DNA from: JAEXOD01 sp963667875
GTDB taxonomy: Bacteria; Bacteroidota; Ignavibacteria; Ignavibacteriales; Melioribacteraceae
Length of the DNA stretch: 64,000 nucleotides
Assembly (NCBI GenBank): GCA_963667875.2
Contig: CAXXGC010000013.1
Span: 248,001-312,000, forward strand
Direction of reading: 5' to 3'
Numbering within the stretch: the stretch's first letter is position 1; each line of letters opens with the position of its first letter. Shown in pieces: positions 6,670-16,449 of the stretch. The notes under the pieces are model-generated. The model saw only the letters and a program-made list of their open reading frames with translations, was not told the origin of the DNA and ran no database searches. The position numbers and the translations under genes were made by a program.

Positions 6670-8157
6670 TTGACTATTGATTTAATGATTATTTTATTGT
6701 TGATGGTTTTTGTTAGCAGCGTTGTTTTTTTAACTGAAATGCTTGCAAATAAAAAGATTATCCATCCGGAAATGGCAAGAAAAATACTGCATATTACTGC
6801 TGGAATATCATCCATTATGTCCATTATTTTTGTGAAGCATATTATATTTCTTAAAATTGTTAGTTTTTTTATTTGTTTATTAGTGTTCTATTTGGTTTAT
6901 TATTCAAAATTGCCAAGCAGACGGAGCAAAAATTCAAAGAGTTGGGGAATATTTTATTTTACGGTTTCATTCTTTTTGTTACTGTTGTTTTTAGGAAATA
7001 ATTATCGTGATATTATCATTACATCTTTATTGATATTAACGTTTTCCGATTCATTTGCTGCTTTAATGGGCACTTTTTTTGCCAAATCATATTTCCATTT
7101 AACTTCGGATAAAAAGTCAATTTTAGGTTCAGTTTCTTTTTTCATTTTAACTACATTAATAATATTTTTTACACCTATTTATTCTACCAATTTGATGTTT
7201 TTAGGTAAATTTATATTTATAAACTTTATAGCCGCAATCGCTTTATCCGTTATTTTAACTGTATTGGAAGCTGTTTCATCAAAAGGATCCGATAATCTAA
7301 CCGTTCCAATTACTGCCGGAATATTATTATTTTTATTAATTAATCCGGTTAATAGTTTAAATCCGATAAATTTATCCATAGGTCTTAGTCTTGCATTTAT
7401 TGTAGTAATGATTTCATTGAAATTTAGGTTTCTTACTTTAGATGGCGCAGCAATAACATTTTTATTAGCGGGTTTTTTATTTGGATTAGGCGGCTGGAAA
7501 TGGAGTTTGCCAATATTAACATTTTTTATTTTATCAAGTGTGTTATCTAAAATACGAAAAAAGAAGAATGAAAAGGTTGAATTATTTTTTGAAAAATCCG
7601 GCACCAGAGATTATCTTCAAGTAATTGCAAATGGCGGATTAGGCGGCATATTAATTATTTTATACAATATTTTTCCAAACGAACTTTGGTATTTTATATA
7701 TGTTTCGTCTTTAGCTGCAGTATGTGCCGATACTTGGGCTACTGAAATAGGAACTTATAAAAAAACAACAACTTTTGATATTTTAACATTCAAACCAATT
7801 GAACAGGGCGTTTCAGGTGGAATTTCATTAATCGGGTCTTTGGGAGCATTGTGTGGATCAATTATTATTTCTCTAAGCGGAATATTTTGGATTCAGTATA
7901 ACTTGTTTGATTATGTATTAATTGTTGTTATAGCAGGAATGTTTGGGTGTTTTTTGGATAGTTATTTAGGAGCTACAATACAGGCTCAATATAAATGTAG
8001 TATGTGTGGTAAAGTAACCGAAAGAGTTGTACATTGCGGTGAAAATACTTCATTAGGAAAAGGCTATCATTGGATAAACAATGATTGGGTAAATCTTTTT
8101 TCAGGTATAGCAGGTGGTTTAGTTAGTCTTATTTCAATAATAATTTTGACCAATTAA
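6670..8157 (+). CDS. Fusion of a phytol/dolichol kinase-like domain with a DUF92 (VTE6-like) domain
   Basis: This 495-residue integral membrane protein has two parts. Residues 1-210 resemble CTP-dependent phytol/dolichol kinases: HPEMARKILHITAG near 31-44, TFSDSFAALMGTFFAKSYF near 118-136, and SKGSDNLTVPI near 205-215. Residues 245-495 match DUF92, with LDGAAITFLLAG, a TRDYLQVIANGGLGG stretch and ADTWATEIG. In plants, VTE5 (phytol kinase) and VTE6 (a DUF92 phytyl-phosphate kinase) act in sequence to recycle phytol to phytyl diphosphate. The fusion would place both steps in one protein for polyprenol salvage. Substrate is inference. Translation probably starts at a TTG at 6670 behind GAGATAG. 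Confidence 0.8.
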   Translation: MTIDLMIILLLMVFVSSVVFLTEMLANKKIIHPEMARKILHITAGISSIMSIIFVKHIIFLKIVSFFICLLVFYLVYYSKLPSRRSKNSKSWGIFYFTVSFFLLLLFLGNNYRDIIITSLLILTFSDSFAALMGTFFAKSYFHLTSDKKSILGSVSFFILTTLIIFFTPIYSTNLMFLGKFIFINFIAAIALSVILTVLEAVSSKGSDNLTVPITAGILLFLLINPVNSLNPINLSIGLSLAFIVVMISLKFRFLTLDGAAITFLLAGFLFGLGGWKWSLPILTFFILSSVLSKIRKKKNEKVELFFEKSGTRDYLQVIANGGLGGILIILYNIFPNELWYFIYVSSLAAVCADTWATEIGTYKKTTTFDILTFKPIEQGVSGGISLIGSLGALCGSIIISLSGIFWIQYNLFDYVLIVVIAGMFGCFLDSYLGATIQAQYKCSMCGKVTERVVHCGENTSLGKGYHWINNDWVNLFSGIAGGLVSLISIIILTN

Positions 8158-8159
8158 AA

Positions 8160-11135
8160 ATGCAAAAATTCATATTAAGTATAATTATTTGTGTATTAAG
8201 TGTTACACAAATAAAATCACAACTAGTTAATGATAAGTTTATTAACGGAAAAAACTATTTAAATTTGGGTGAATATGCCCGAGCTTATGAAGCATTTATG
8301 TCCGTCTATGATGATCCCGATATAGATGACAATAATAAAGCTTCGTCATATTTCTATTCGGCTGAATGCCTTATCGGATTAAAAGAATTTGATGGTGCTC
8401 TGGCTGTTTTTGAAGATTTTAATTCTAAATTTTCCACTTCAATTTATAGGGAAACTGCTCTTTACAGATTAGGGACAATTTATTACCAGCAAAATGATTT
8501 TATTAAATCCAGAGACCGTTTAAAAAAATTGATTAATGATTACCCTGAAAGCGAATTTTTAGGTTCTTCGTTATATTGGATTGGAAAAGCTTATTTTGCC
8601 GAAAATAAATTTAATGAAGCAGAAGATTTTTTGAATGATGCAATTGCTATTGGTAAAAAAAATAAATTTATTGACTATACAATTTATACTTTAGCTAATT
8701 TATATGAAGAAAACAATGATTATTCCAATGCTGTAACATATTACGATGAATTATTGGCTTACCATAAAGATAGTAATTTAGCTCCAAATGCTCAGTATAG
8801 AATTGGAGTATGCTACTTTAAACTTAAAGAATATGATAGTGCTGTTTTAGAATTAACCGACCCTCTAATTAATAAGTTGCCTGATAATTTATTAACAGAA
8901 GCTTTATATATATTAGCAAATTCCTATTTTAGATTAAAAGATTATAAAAATGCTTCCGAAACTTTTAATGAAATTATTAATAAAAATCCGGAATCTGAAC
9001 AAGCGGATAAATTAAAATATGGTTTGGGCTGGGTTTATTTTCAGATGCAAAATTATGATGAGGCTTTTAAAATATTTACTAGACTTTCACAACTCGGAAC
9101 CGACACTATTTCAGTAAATTCACTCTTTTGGAGTGGTGAATGCAGAAGATATCAGGGCGATGAAGAAGCCGCTTTACGAATATATGACCGTTTTATTAAC
9201 CGTTATCCTAAATCTTTAATTACTCCTATGGTAAAATTCCATATTGGAATAATATATTATAATAAATCCGATTTTGAAAAATCGGAAGAATATTTATTAA
9301 AATCAGTTAATAATCAAGACAATAATACAACTGCAAAAGCTTACACCTTATTAGGCGAAATAAAGTTATCAAAAAAAGAGTATAAAGATGCAGTAGCTAA
9401 TTTTACTAAAGCCATGCAAACATCAAACATTTCTGATAATTTGCGCAACCGTTCAATTTTAGGTTATAGTATGGCAAATTATTATTTAAATAATTTTGAT
9501 GATGCAATTAGAGATTTAACCGAATTGGCAGTAAGAGTTCCAAAATTTGAAAGAGATAAAGTTAATTTTTACTTGGCAGAATCACATTTTGCAACTGGTG
9601 ATTTTGCAAATGCATTAAAATATTATAATAATGTTGAAGGTTCAGACGCTGATATTGAAAGGGAAACATATTACGGAAGGGCATACTCGTATTTTAACTT
9701 AAAGGATTTTGCAAATTCCGCCTATTATTTTGGCGAGTTCATTAATATGTACCCTAAAAGTCCTGATGTTGTTGACGCTAAATTTAGATTAGCCGATAGT
9801 TATTACGGGACTAAAAATTTTGAAAAAGCCAGTGAATTATATACTGAAACATTTACGAAATATAAAAATTCAAAAATTACCGATTTCGCATATTATCAAT
9901 ATGGACAAGCATTATTTAAATCAAAAAAATGGCGTGAAGCAATTGAAAAATTCAAAACGTTACAAAATAAATTTCCGACTTCTAAGTTTAATGATGATTC
10001 ACAATATTTAATTGGCTGGATTTATTTTCAAAAAGGAAATTTTAATGATGCCATTACAAGTTATCAAGAAGTATTAACCAAATATCCCAAATCTTCAATA
10101 ACTCCAATTGCATATTATTCATTAGGTGATTGTTATTATAATTTAGCCTCATACGATACGGCAGTTACTTATTATAGTAAAATTCTATCTGAATATTCAA
10201 ATTCACAGTATGTATTTGATGCAATTAATGGTCTTCAATATTGTTATATTGCATTAGAAGAACCGGATAAAGCAATTTCTGCTATTGAAAGTTATTCACA
10301 AAATAACCCATCATCGGAATTTGGTGATAAAATTTTATTCAAAAAAGGCGAAATATATTTTAACACCGGAAAATTTGAAGCCGCCAGACTGAGTTATAAA
10401 GAATTTATAGCAACTTATCCATCAAGTTCATTAGTTCCGAGCGCATATTATTGGATTGGTAAATGCTCCGCTACTTTAAAGCAGGAAGATAATGCTTTGT
10501 ATCATTATAATTTAATTGTTACTAATTATATCTCATCTGATGTAGGTATTTCAGCTGTTATTGAAATGGGTAAAATTTATTCTAAAAAAAATGAATTTGA
10601 AAAAGCAATTGAATTATACACAAATGCAGTTAAAAAATTACCCGATAGTGATAAAATTCCAGAATTGCTTTTTGCTAAGGCAAAGGCATATGTTGAATTA
10701 CTTGAAATGCAGGCTGCTTATGAAACATTTAATCAGATTATTACAAATCATGACGGGTCGATTTTTGCTGTAAAAGCTAAAATTGAAGTTGGTATATTAG
10801 AAATGAATAGAGGCGCTTATGAAAACGCCGAATCTTTATTCAGGGAACTTGGGCAAAACAGAACAGATGATTTAGGAGCGCAAGCCCAATATTATTATGG
10901 TTTGACTTTGTTTAATCAAACCAAAATTAATGATGCAATATCTGCATTTGTTAGAGTTCGTTCTGTTTTTGCATCCTATGATGAATGGTATGCAAAATCA
11001 CTGTTAAAATTAGGTGATTGTTACGTAAAGATTAAAGATTTCTCAAAAGCAAGAGAGATGTACAGAGCTGTTTCTAAAAAACATAAAGACGATGAATTTA
11101 GTAAAGAAGCTAACAAAAAATTGAAGAGATTATGA
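8160..11135 (+). CDS. Large periplasmic TPR-repeat protein, first gene of the envelope operon
   Basis: The 991-residue protein begins with a signal peptide (MQKFILSIIICVLSVTQIKSQ) and is otherwise almost entirely tetratricopeptide repeats. Many units have the YxxGxxxYxxxxxxxAIxxFxxxxxxxPxS pattern also found in BamD and YbgF/CpoB, with recurring YPKS at the end of each unit. It probably scaffolds protein contacts in the periplasm. Its stop overlaps the next start by four bases, and the operon goes on to an outer-membrane protein, a SPOR protein and ExbB-ExbD-TonB, resembling a Tol-Pal-like envelope unit. A clear ribosome-binding site is not visible. Confidence 0.85.
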   Translation: MQKFILSIIICVLSVTQIKSQLVNDKFINGKNYLNLGEYARAYEAFMSVYDDPDIDDNNKASSYFYSAECLIGLKEFDGALAVFEDFNSKFSTSIYRETALYRLGTIYYQQNDFIKSRDRLKKLINDYPESEFLGSSLYWIGKAYFAENKFNEAEDFLNDAIAIGKKNKFIDYTIYTLANLYEENNDYSNAVTYYDELLAYHKDSNLAPNAQYRIGVCYFKLKEYDSAVLELTDPLINKLPDNLLTEALYILANSYFRLKDYKNASETFNEIINKNPESEQADKLKYGLGWVYFQMQNYDEAFKIFTRLSQLGTDTISVNSLFWSGECRRYQGDEEAALRIYDRFINRYPKSLITPMVKFHIGIIYYNKSDFEKSEEYLLKSVNNQDNNTTAKAYTLLGEIKLSKKEYKDAVANFTKAMQTSNISDNLRNRSILGYSMANYYLNNFDDAIRDLTELAVRVPKFERDKVNFYLAESHFATGDFANALKYYNNVEGSDADIERETYYGRAYSYFNLKDFANSAYYFGEFINMYPKSPDVVDAKFRLADSYYGTKNFEKASELYTETFTKYKNSKITDFAYYQYGQALFKSKKWREAIEKFKTLQNKFPTSKFNDDSQYLIGWIYFQKGNFNDAITSYQEVLTKYPKSSITPIAYYSLGDCYYNLASYDTAVTYYSKILSEYSNSQYVFDAINGLQYCYIALEEPDKAISAIESYSQNNPSSEFGDKILFKKGEIYFNTGKFEAARLSYKEFIATYPSSSLVPSAYYWIGKCSATLKQEDNALYHYNLIVTNYISSDVGISAVIEMGKIYSKKNEFEKAIELYTNAVKKLPDSDKIPELLFAKAKAYVELLEMQAAYETFNQIITNHDGSIFAVKAKIEVGILEMNRGAYENAESLFRELGQNRTDDLGAQAQYYYGLTLFNQTKINDAISAFVRVRSVFASYDEWYAKSLLKLGDCYVKIKDFSKAREMYRAVSKKHKDDEFSKEANKKLKRL

Positions 11136-12718
11136 AAAGAATTAAATTGTTTGTAGGAATAATTACTTTAATACTTTTTAATAGTATAAGTGCTCAAAAT
11201 ATTGAGCTGCCTGACTTTGTTATTACAGGTGTTCAAGCTGTTAATATACCTACGCTGCCTAAAAAACGCCCGGAATTATTTACAAGTCTTTCTAAAGAAT
11301 TTATTAAACCAAATTATTCGCCGGAAGAATTATCTATTTCAGAACCATCTGAACCGATAAAGGTTGAAATTGAATTATATAAGGAAGTACCTCCAATAAA
11401 CGGAAGTTTGAATTTTGCAGCAGGAATTAATACACTACCCAAAGGCGAAGCTTATTTTTACAATAATTTTGACAAAGTCAATTTATTCAGTAAAATATGG
11501 GGTAATTATACTCCGGCTTATGAATTTAACTCCGATTTAAGCGTTACAGGTCTCCAGTTTAACAGCAGATATTTTTTAGATAATAAAAATGATGTTATGC
11601 CAGGACTTGAAGTACAAGTTGGAGCAGATTATTTAAGAGAATGGTTTAAAAGATTTAACAGCAGTGATCCCGAATTTCAATTAAAAGTTCAATCCGGTAA
11701 TGCCAAATTAAAAATTGAAAATACTTTTTTAAAAAGTTTTAATTTTGGATTTTCACTTAACGGGGGTGGATTATTTACAAATAGTCAGGATTTTAAGGAA
11801 ATGCGTTATGACGGAACAGGGTATTTTTCCTTAAATATTAATAAACTAATAATTAGTGTAAATGGATATTATTTAAAACAACAAGTTTCTATTCTAAAAA
11901 CGGATAAAAAACATTTTGATTATTATGGTGCAAAAGCATTTGTAAAATATGTTCCGGTTAGCAATTTGTCATTTGGCGGTGGGTTTAATATATCAAAATA
12001 CGATTCAAACTCCTTTTTTAGTCCCATCTTTTTTGCAGAGATGCGTTTGAGCCAAAATTTTTCAATGTCTTGTGAATTTTCGCCAAATACCGAGTTTTTT
12101 ACAATGACTGATTTTTACAAGGATAATCGTTATTTGTCATTTAACGGACGATACAATATTTATTTGGAAAACAAATCTAGATTAAATCTATCGGCAAAAT
12201 ACGAGATACCTAAAGTGATGGAAATTAATTTAGGGTTTGAATTTAAAACTCGAAACAATCAGTATTATTATTCAGATAAATATACTAAAGGTAGCTTTGA
12301 TATATTACAGACTAATAATGTAAATTTTTTCCGGTTTTATTCTAATTATGATATTAACTTTGGTGTTTATGGTGAGTTATCGGGGGATATTATCTATCAG
12401 GATGCGCGAATGGAAGCACAAATGGTATTGCCATATACTCCGGCATTAATTCTAAAATCAAGTTACAAATATAATATTCAAAACGACTTATGTTTAATTG
12501 GAAGTATCGAGTTTGATCACCAGGCTTATGCAGATGAAACAAACTCAATAAAAATACCCGATTTTATTAATTTTTCTGTACATGCTGAATATCAGTTTTT
12601 AGATAACCTTTCTTTAAATTTATATCTTGATAATATTATAAATAATAAAAATTACAGATTTATTAATTATTTAGAAAAACCATTGGATATTTGCGCCGGT
12701 GTAAATTACAGATGGTAA
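11132..12718 (+). CDS. TonB-dependent-receptor-like outer-membrane barrel without a plug
   Basis: The 528-residue protein has a signal peptide (MKRIKLFVGIITLILFNSISAQ), a short N-terminal segment (IELPDFVITGVQAVNIP) and then a long run of amphipathic beta strands. It ends LSLNLYLDNIINNKNYRFINYLEKPLDICAGVNYRW, the familiar C-terminal hairpin of TonB-dependent receptors with a terminal aromatic residue. It lacks the ~130-residue plug of true receptors. Similar barrels occur beside TPR proteins in this phylum. It starts inside the last codons of the TPR gene, so the two are co-translated and probably interact. Confidence 0.72.
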   Translation: MKRIKLFVGIITLILFNSISAQNIELPDFVITGVQAVNIPTLPKKRPELFTSLSKEFIKPNYSPEELSISEPSEPIKVEIELYKEVPPINGSLNFAAGINTLPKGEAYFYNNFDKVNLFSKIWGNYTPAYEFNSDLSVTGLQFNSRYFLDNKNDVMPGLEVQVGADYLREWFKRFNSSDPEFQLKVQSGNAKLKIENTFLKSFNFGFSLNGGGLFTNSQDFKEMRYDGTGYFSLNINKLIISVNGYYLKQQVSILKTDKKHFDYYGAKAFVKYVPVSNLSFGGGFNISKYDSNSFFSPIFFAEMRLSQNFSMSCEFSPNTEFFTMTDFYKDNRYLSFNGRYNIYLENKSRLNLSAKYEIPKVMEINLGFEFKTRNNQYYYSDKYTKGSFDILQTNNVNFFRFYSNYDINFGVYGELSGDIIYQDARMEAQMVLPYTPALILKSSYKYNIQNDLCLIGSIEFDHQAYADETNSIKIPDFINFSVHAEYQFLDNLSLNLYLDNIINNKNYRFINYLEKPLDICAGVNYRW

Positions 12719-12730
12719 TTTGAGATAAAA

Positions 12731-14722
12731 ATGAAAAAAAATCAAGAAGAAGTTTTAGTTGAAAAAATAGGGCAAGAATTAGGGGTTTCTAATTCCGAAA
12801 GATATTTAGCTTACGAAATTTTTATTAAAAAGATTACGGCAGCTCTTCAATACGATGAAACTATTAAAATTCCGAATATTGGATTATTTCAACGTAAAAA
12901 AGGACTTTTTATTGGTTCGGTACTTGTACCTAATTCTGCTTCTAATGATACCCTCATTTTTTCTCCTTTTAGTAATAATAAAGATAATTTAGATTTTGCA
13001 TACTTTAATATACCTATCAAAACCAAATCCGGTTTGGATTTTGAATTTGATGAAAATATATTTTCGTTATCAATTAATAAACCAATTATACTATTTGATA
13101 AAGAAGGCATAAATTCAACAAATCCCAGTACTTCGCTTATCATCTTGAAAAAAGCTATTGAAGATAAAATAAACACAATTATTACTTTATCTGATTTTCT
13201 TGAAGGAATTAATTTGTGGGAGGATTTTATTCCCGCTGCTGATTTTGACAATTCCATCATGGGTTCTGAACTCACCTCGGCAGACGATATTTATGAACAG
13301 AAAGATAATATTTTTTTTAGTTCAAATTTAAACCCAATATTAACGGAAAATAAACAATTTGATGAATTACCAGTTGAAAATGTTGTAGATGAAACTTTTA
13401 ACGCGGATCTATCCGAAGTTTTTTCTTCAGACTCAATTAATCTATCAATTCAGGAAGAATTGCTTACCGAAAACAACTTTGATAGTAATGATTCCGATTT
13501 TGAGGAAAATACAGATATAGCTAACAATTTAGATCAATATGAAGATGCCGAAGTTAATATTGAAGTGGCCCAAACAGAAGACGGTATTGATTCTTCTGTA
13601 GTTGAAGATCTTCCAAAACTAAATAATAAAGTTGAGGATGATATTTTTGCTGATTTACTTAAAGATGAATTTAATAGTCATGATCTGGATGATGCCGAAT
13701 TGGAATTGGAAAAATCACTCTCTAATACTGATGACGGTGATAATCTTGATTGGAATAAAGAGTTAGAAGATGAACTTTTTTCAAGCGATAAAGAAAATAA
13801 TGATGAAATTAGTTTGGATAATATTATTGAATCGAAAGAACCGGATGAGGATGATTTTAGAATTGACGATATTAATCCATTTGTCAATTCTAATAATGAT
13901 GAGCAGGATGACAATAAATTTGATGATATTGATACAGATACTTCGAAGAATAATTTAAAATTTGCTAACGAAGACGAAAACAATAAATTATTAGATTCTA
14001 ATATAGATGATCTGATTGATGGTTTATCTGATGAAAAACCTAAAACAAAACCTGATGAAAAAACTCCGCATAAGTTTAATAAACTTTTAATTATATTAGT
14101 TATTGCTGCAGTTGTAATAGGTGCTTCAGGAGCAGTTTATTATTTCTTTTTCAAAAATACTGAAAAAACCCACAATAAAGCAGTTAATGAATTAGTATCT
14201 AAAGAGAAAAAGGAAGAGAAAACTAAACCGGTTGAAGAAAAGAAAATAATTGATTCTACTAATACTGGTAAACCAAAAGATTCAACTATTGTAAACGAAA
14301 AGGAAAAAGAGACATTACAAAAAACAGACAAAGCAGAAATACCTGCCAAAGATACAAAAGTTAAAGTTGAGCCAAAAGTTGAAACTAGCACAACTAAAGA
14401 AAGTATAAATAAGGATAAGAAAACGATTCTTCCTGCAAACAATAAAATTAATAATGATAAAAATCTTTATAAAAATATAGCAGAAGACAAGTTAATTACT
14501 GAAAAAATATATTTTGATGGTACTAAATATAATATACAAACTTCATCTTGGCAGTCAAAATCACGAGCTGAAGTTGAAGTATTTAAATTAAGAAGATTAG
14601 GATTTAATGCATACATAGTTGAAGTAAATTTAAATAAGATGGGTACTTGGTATAGAGTTAAAATATTTGATTTTAGTTCAAAGAGTGAGGCTGTTAATTT
14701 TATGAGTAAACATAATCTATAG
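12731..14722 (+). CDS. CCDC81-like HU / SPOR domain membrane protein
   Basis: This 663-residue protein has an N-terminal region (about 5-150) with the NSERYLAYEIFIKKITAALQYDETIKIPNIGLFQ pattern (given here for position; key parts are YDETIKIPNIG) of bacterial CCDC81-like HU domains. Residues ~200-440 are extremely acidic and Asn/Asp/Glu-rich, and likely disordered. A single membrane segment lies near 448-472, followed by a Lys/Glu-rich linker. A SPOR domain at ~596-663 (YNIQTSSW, GTWYRVKI) binds denuded peptidoglycan at division sites. The layout predicts cytoplasmic HU-like and periplasmic SPOR ends. It sits between the outer-membrane barrel gene and exbB, tying the cluster to cell-wall or division functions. 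Confidence 0.75.
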   Translation: MKKNQEEVLVEKIGQELGVSNSERYLAYEIFIKKITAALQYDETIKIPNIGLFQRKKGLFIGSVLVPNSASNDTLIFSPFSNNKDNLDFAYFNIPIKTKSGLDFEFDENIFSLSINKPIILFDKEGINSTNPSTSLIILKKAIEDKINTIITLSDFLEGINLWEDFIPAADFDNSIMGSELTSADDIYEQKDNIFFSSNLNPILTENKQFDELPVENVVDETFNADLSEVFSSDSINLSIQEELLTENNFDSNDSDFEENTDIANNLDQYEDAEVNIEVAQTEDGIDSSVVEDLPKLNNKVEDDIFADLLKDEFNSHDLDDAELELEKSLSNTDDGDNLDWNKELEDELFSSDKENNDEISLDNIIESKEPDEDDFRIDDINPFVNSNNDEQDDNKFDDIDTDTSKNNLKFANEDENNKLLDSNIDDLIDGLSDEKPKTKPDEKTPHKFNKLLIILVIAAVVIGASGAVYYFFFKNTEKTHNKAVNELVSKEKKEEKTKPVEEKKIIDSTNTGKPKDSTIVNEKEKETLQKTDKAEIPAKDTKVKVEPKVETSTTKESINKDKKTILPANNKINNDKNLYKNIAEDKLITEKIYFDGTKYNIQTSSWQSKSRAEVEVFKLRRLGFNAYIVEVNLNKMGTWYRVKIFDFSSKSEAVNFMSKHNL

Positions 14723-14742
14723 TAAATATTACAGGAAAAATA

Positions 14743-15399
14743 ATGAGTTTTTTTTCGATCTTTTTGCAAGGCGGTTTAATAATGTGGCCAATACTATTGT
14801 GTTCGGTCATTGCAGTAAAAATTATTATTGAAAGATATTGGGTAATAAAAAAATCAAAAGCTAATATTCCGGCATTTTTAGTAAAATTACGTTCATTTCT
14901 AAAAAAAAGAGATATTGCTGGTGCAATTAATTTTTGTAATCAGGATAAATCTTCGGTAAGCAATATTGTAAAAAAAGGATTAAAGAAATTTACATTAGGA
15001 AATGAAAGAGTAAAAGAAGCCATTGAAAGTGCCGGCCGTCAAGAGTTAGTAAGATTGGAAAAAGGATTATCTCTTTTAGCAACAATTTCAGGTGCTGCTC
15101 CGTTATTAGGATTTTTAGGTACTGTTACCGGTATGATTGCAGCTTTTAGAAAAATTCAAGATTTACATGGGGCAACAAGTCCAAGTGATTTAGCCGGTGG
15201 TATTTGGGAGGCTTTATTAACTACTGCTTTTGGTTTAATGGTTGGTATTGCCGCTTTAACACTTTATAATACATTAGTAGAAGAAGTTAATAAACTTGTT
15301 TTAGATATGGAAGTTGTTGCTAACGATATTATTGATATTCTTGAAGAAATGTCTAAAAATAAGAATATTAATTATGAAGATTTTGATGCAGAAAACTAG
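14743..15399 (+). CDS. exbB: MotA/TolQ/ExbB proton-channel family protein
   Basis: The 218-residue inner-membrane protein has a first membrane helix near 8-32 (QGGLIMWPILLCSVIAVKIIIERYW-type, starting at GGLIMW). A conserved cytoplasmic loop carries ESAGRQELVRLEKGLSLLATIS, and two helices carry GAAPLLGFLGTVTGMI and LAGGIWEALLTTAFGLMVGIAAL. This is the standard ExbB/TolQ architecture that forms the proton channel energising TonB or TolA. It is followed seven bases later by exbD. Whether it serves transport (Exb) or envelope constriction (Tol) is open; the SPOR protein upstream favours an envelope role. Confidence 0.92.
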   Translation: MSFFSIFLQGGLIMWPILLCSVIAVKIIIERYWVIKKSKANIPAFLVKLRSFLKKRDIAGAINFCNQDKSSVSNIVKKGLKKFTLGNERVKEAIESAGRQELVRLEKGLSLLATISGAAPLLGFLGTVTGMIAAFRKIQDLHGATSPSDLAGGIWEALLTTAFGLMVGIAALTLYNTLVEEVNKLVLDMEVVANDIIDILEEMSKNKNINYEDFDAEN

Positions 15400-15406
15400 G
15401 TATTAA

Positions 15407-15811
15407 ATGAAATTACAGATGTCTAATAAACCATTAAGTGCTTTTTCATTTTCATCCTTGACTGATATTGTAATGCTTTTATTAATATTTTTCCTTCTTA
15501 CATCGCAGTTTGTTATACAAACAGGGGTTAAGGTTAAGTTGCCGGGAGCAAAAAATAATGAAGAAGCCAATCCTTCTGCATTAGTGGTTACAATTACTGA
15601 TCGGAATCAGATATTTTTTGGCAGTGATTTAACTTCTTTAGAACTATTAGCTGCAAAAATAAGTTCAAGTAAAAGTCAAAATAAAGAGACAAGCTTAATT
15701 ATTAAGGCCGATAAAACAGTTAGTATTGAATTGGTGATAAAAGTTATGGATTTAGGTAAAGGTGTGGGAATTGATAAATTTACAATAGAAACTGAAAAAG
15801 AATCGTTTTAA
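15407..15811 (+). CDS. exbD: ExbD/TolR family biopolymer transport protein
   Basis: The 134-residue protein has one N-terminal membrane helix (SLTDIVMLLLIFFLLTS) containing Asp20, the proton-carrying residue of the family. A periplasmic domain follows with VKLPGA, LIIKADKTVSIELVIKVMDLGK and a terminal strand. Length and order are typical. Its last base is the first base of the tonB start codon, showing tight coupling of channel and energy-transducing subunits. Confidence 0.92.
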   Translation: MKLQMSNKPLSAFSFSSLTDIVMLLLIFFLLTSQFVIQTGVKVKLPGAKNNEEANPSALVVTITDRNQIFFGSDLTSLELLAAKISSSKSQNKETSLIIKADKTVSIELVIKVMDLGKGVGIDKFTIETEKESF

Positions 15812-16449
15812 TGAAAAAAGTTACTCCCGAGAAATATTCTTCTATTTTATCTGTCAGTATACATCTTCTATTATTTGGAATTTTAATTATATTAAAAACA
15901 TCTGAAACCAAAATAGAAGAGGAATATGTAACGCTTGGGTTTGGAGCTTCCGGATACGGAGGAATTACTTCATCCTTTGAAGAAAAAAAGATAGAAACTC
16001 AGGAAACGGATGAAGAAGTTGTTGAATTACCCAAAACAAAAAATTCGGATGACCAAAATAACGTAATTCCCAAAACTAAAGAAAAAAAGGAAATAAAACC
16101 ACAAGACCTTGCTCAAGATTATTCAAATTCGGAAAATGAAGGAGATGGTTACGGTACTGGAGGTGATGGTTTTGCTATTGATTTTGGTGGAAGAGGAAAA
16201 CGAAAAATTTATAATTATCCATTACCTAAATACCCTGATGGTGTTTCAAAAGAAATTGATATTAGATTAAGATTTACAATATTACCTGATGGTACTGTTG
16301 GAAGAATTATACCTTTAATAAAAGCAGATAGCAAACTTGAAAACTCTGCTATAAATTCATTAAGTCAATGGCGTTTTGAACCGCTGCCTAAAAACGCAAA
16401 ACAAATTGATCAAACTGTGGTTATTACTTTTCCTTATCGATTGAGATAA
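15811..16449 (+). CDS. tonB: TonB family energy-transducing protein
   Basis: This 212-residue protein has an N-terminal membrane anchor (residues ~9-31) and a charged Glu/Lys-rich linker with few prolines. A Gly-rich stretch (GDGYGTGGDGFAIDFGGRG) precedes the C-terminal TonB domain at ~130-212. That domain contains the RLRFTILPDGTVGRI and ALNSLSQWRFEPLP-like strands (here AINSLSQWRFEPLP). It transmits proton-motive force from ExbBD to outer-membrane partners, possibly the barrel encoded upstream. It is the last gene of the operon, and its end overlaps the convergent gene by 26 bases with no terminator visible. Confidence 0.88.
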   Translation: MKKVTPEKYSSILSVSIHLLLFGILIILKTSETKIEEEYVTLGFGASGYGGITSSFEEKKIETQETDEEVVELPKTKNSDDQNNVIPKTKEKKEIKPQDLAQDYSNSENEGDGYGTGGDGFAIDFGGRGKRKIYNYPLPKYPDGVSKEIDIRLRFTILPDGTVGRIIPLIKADSKLENSAINSLSQWRFEPLPKNAKQIDQTVVITFPYRLR

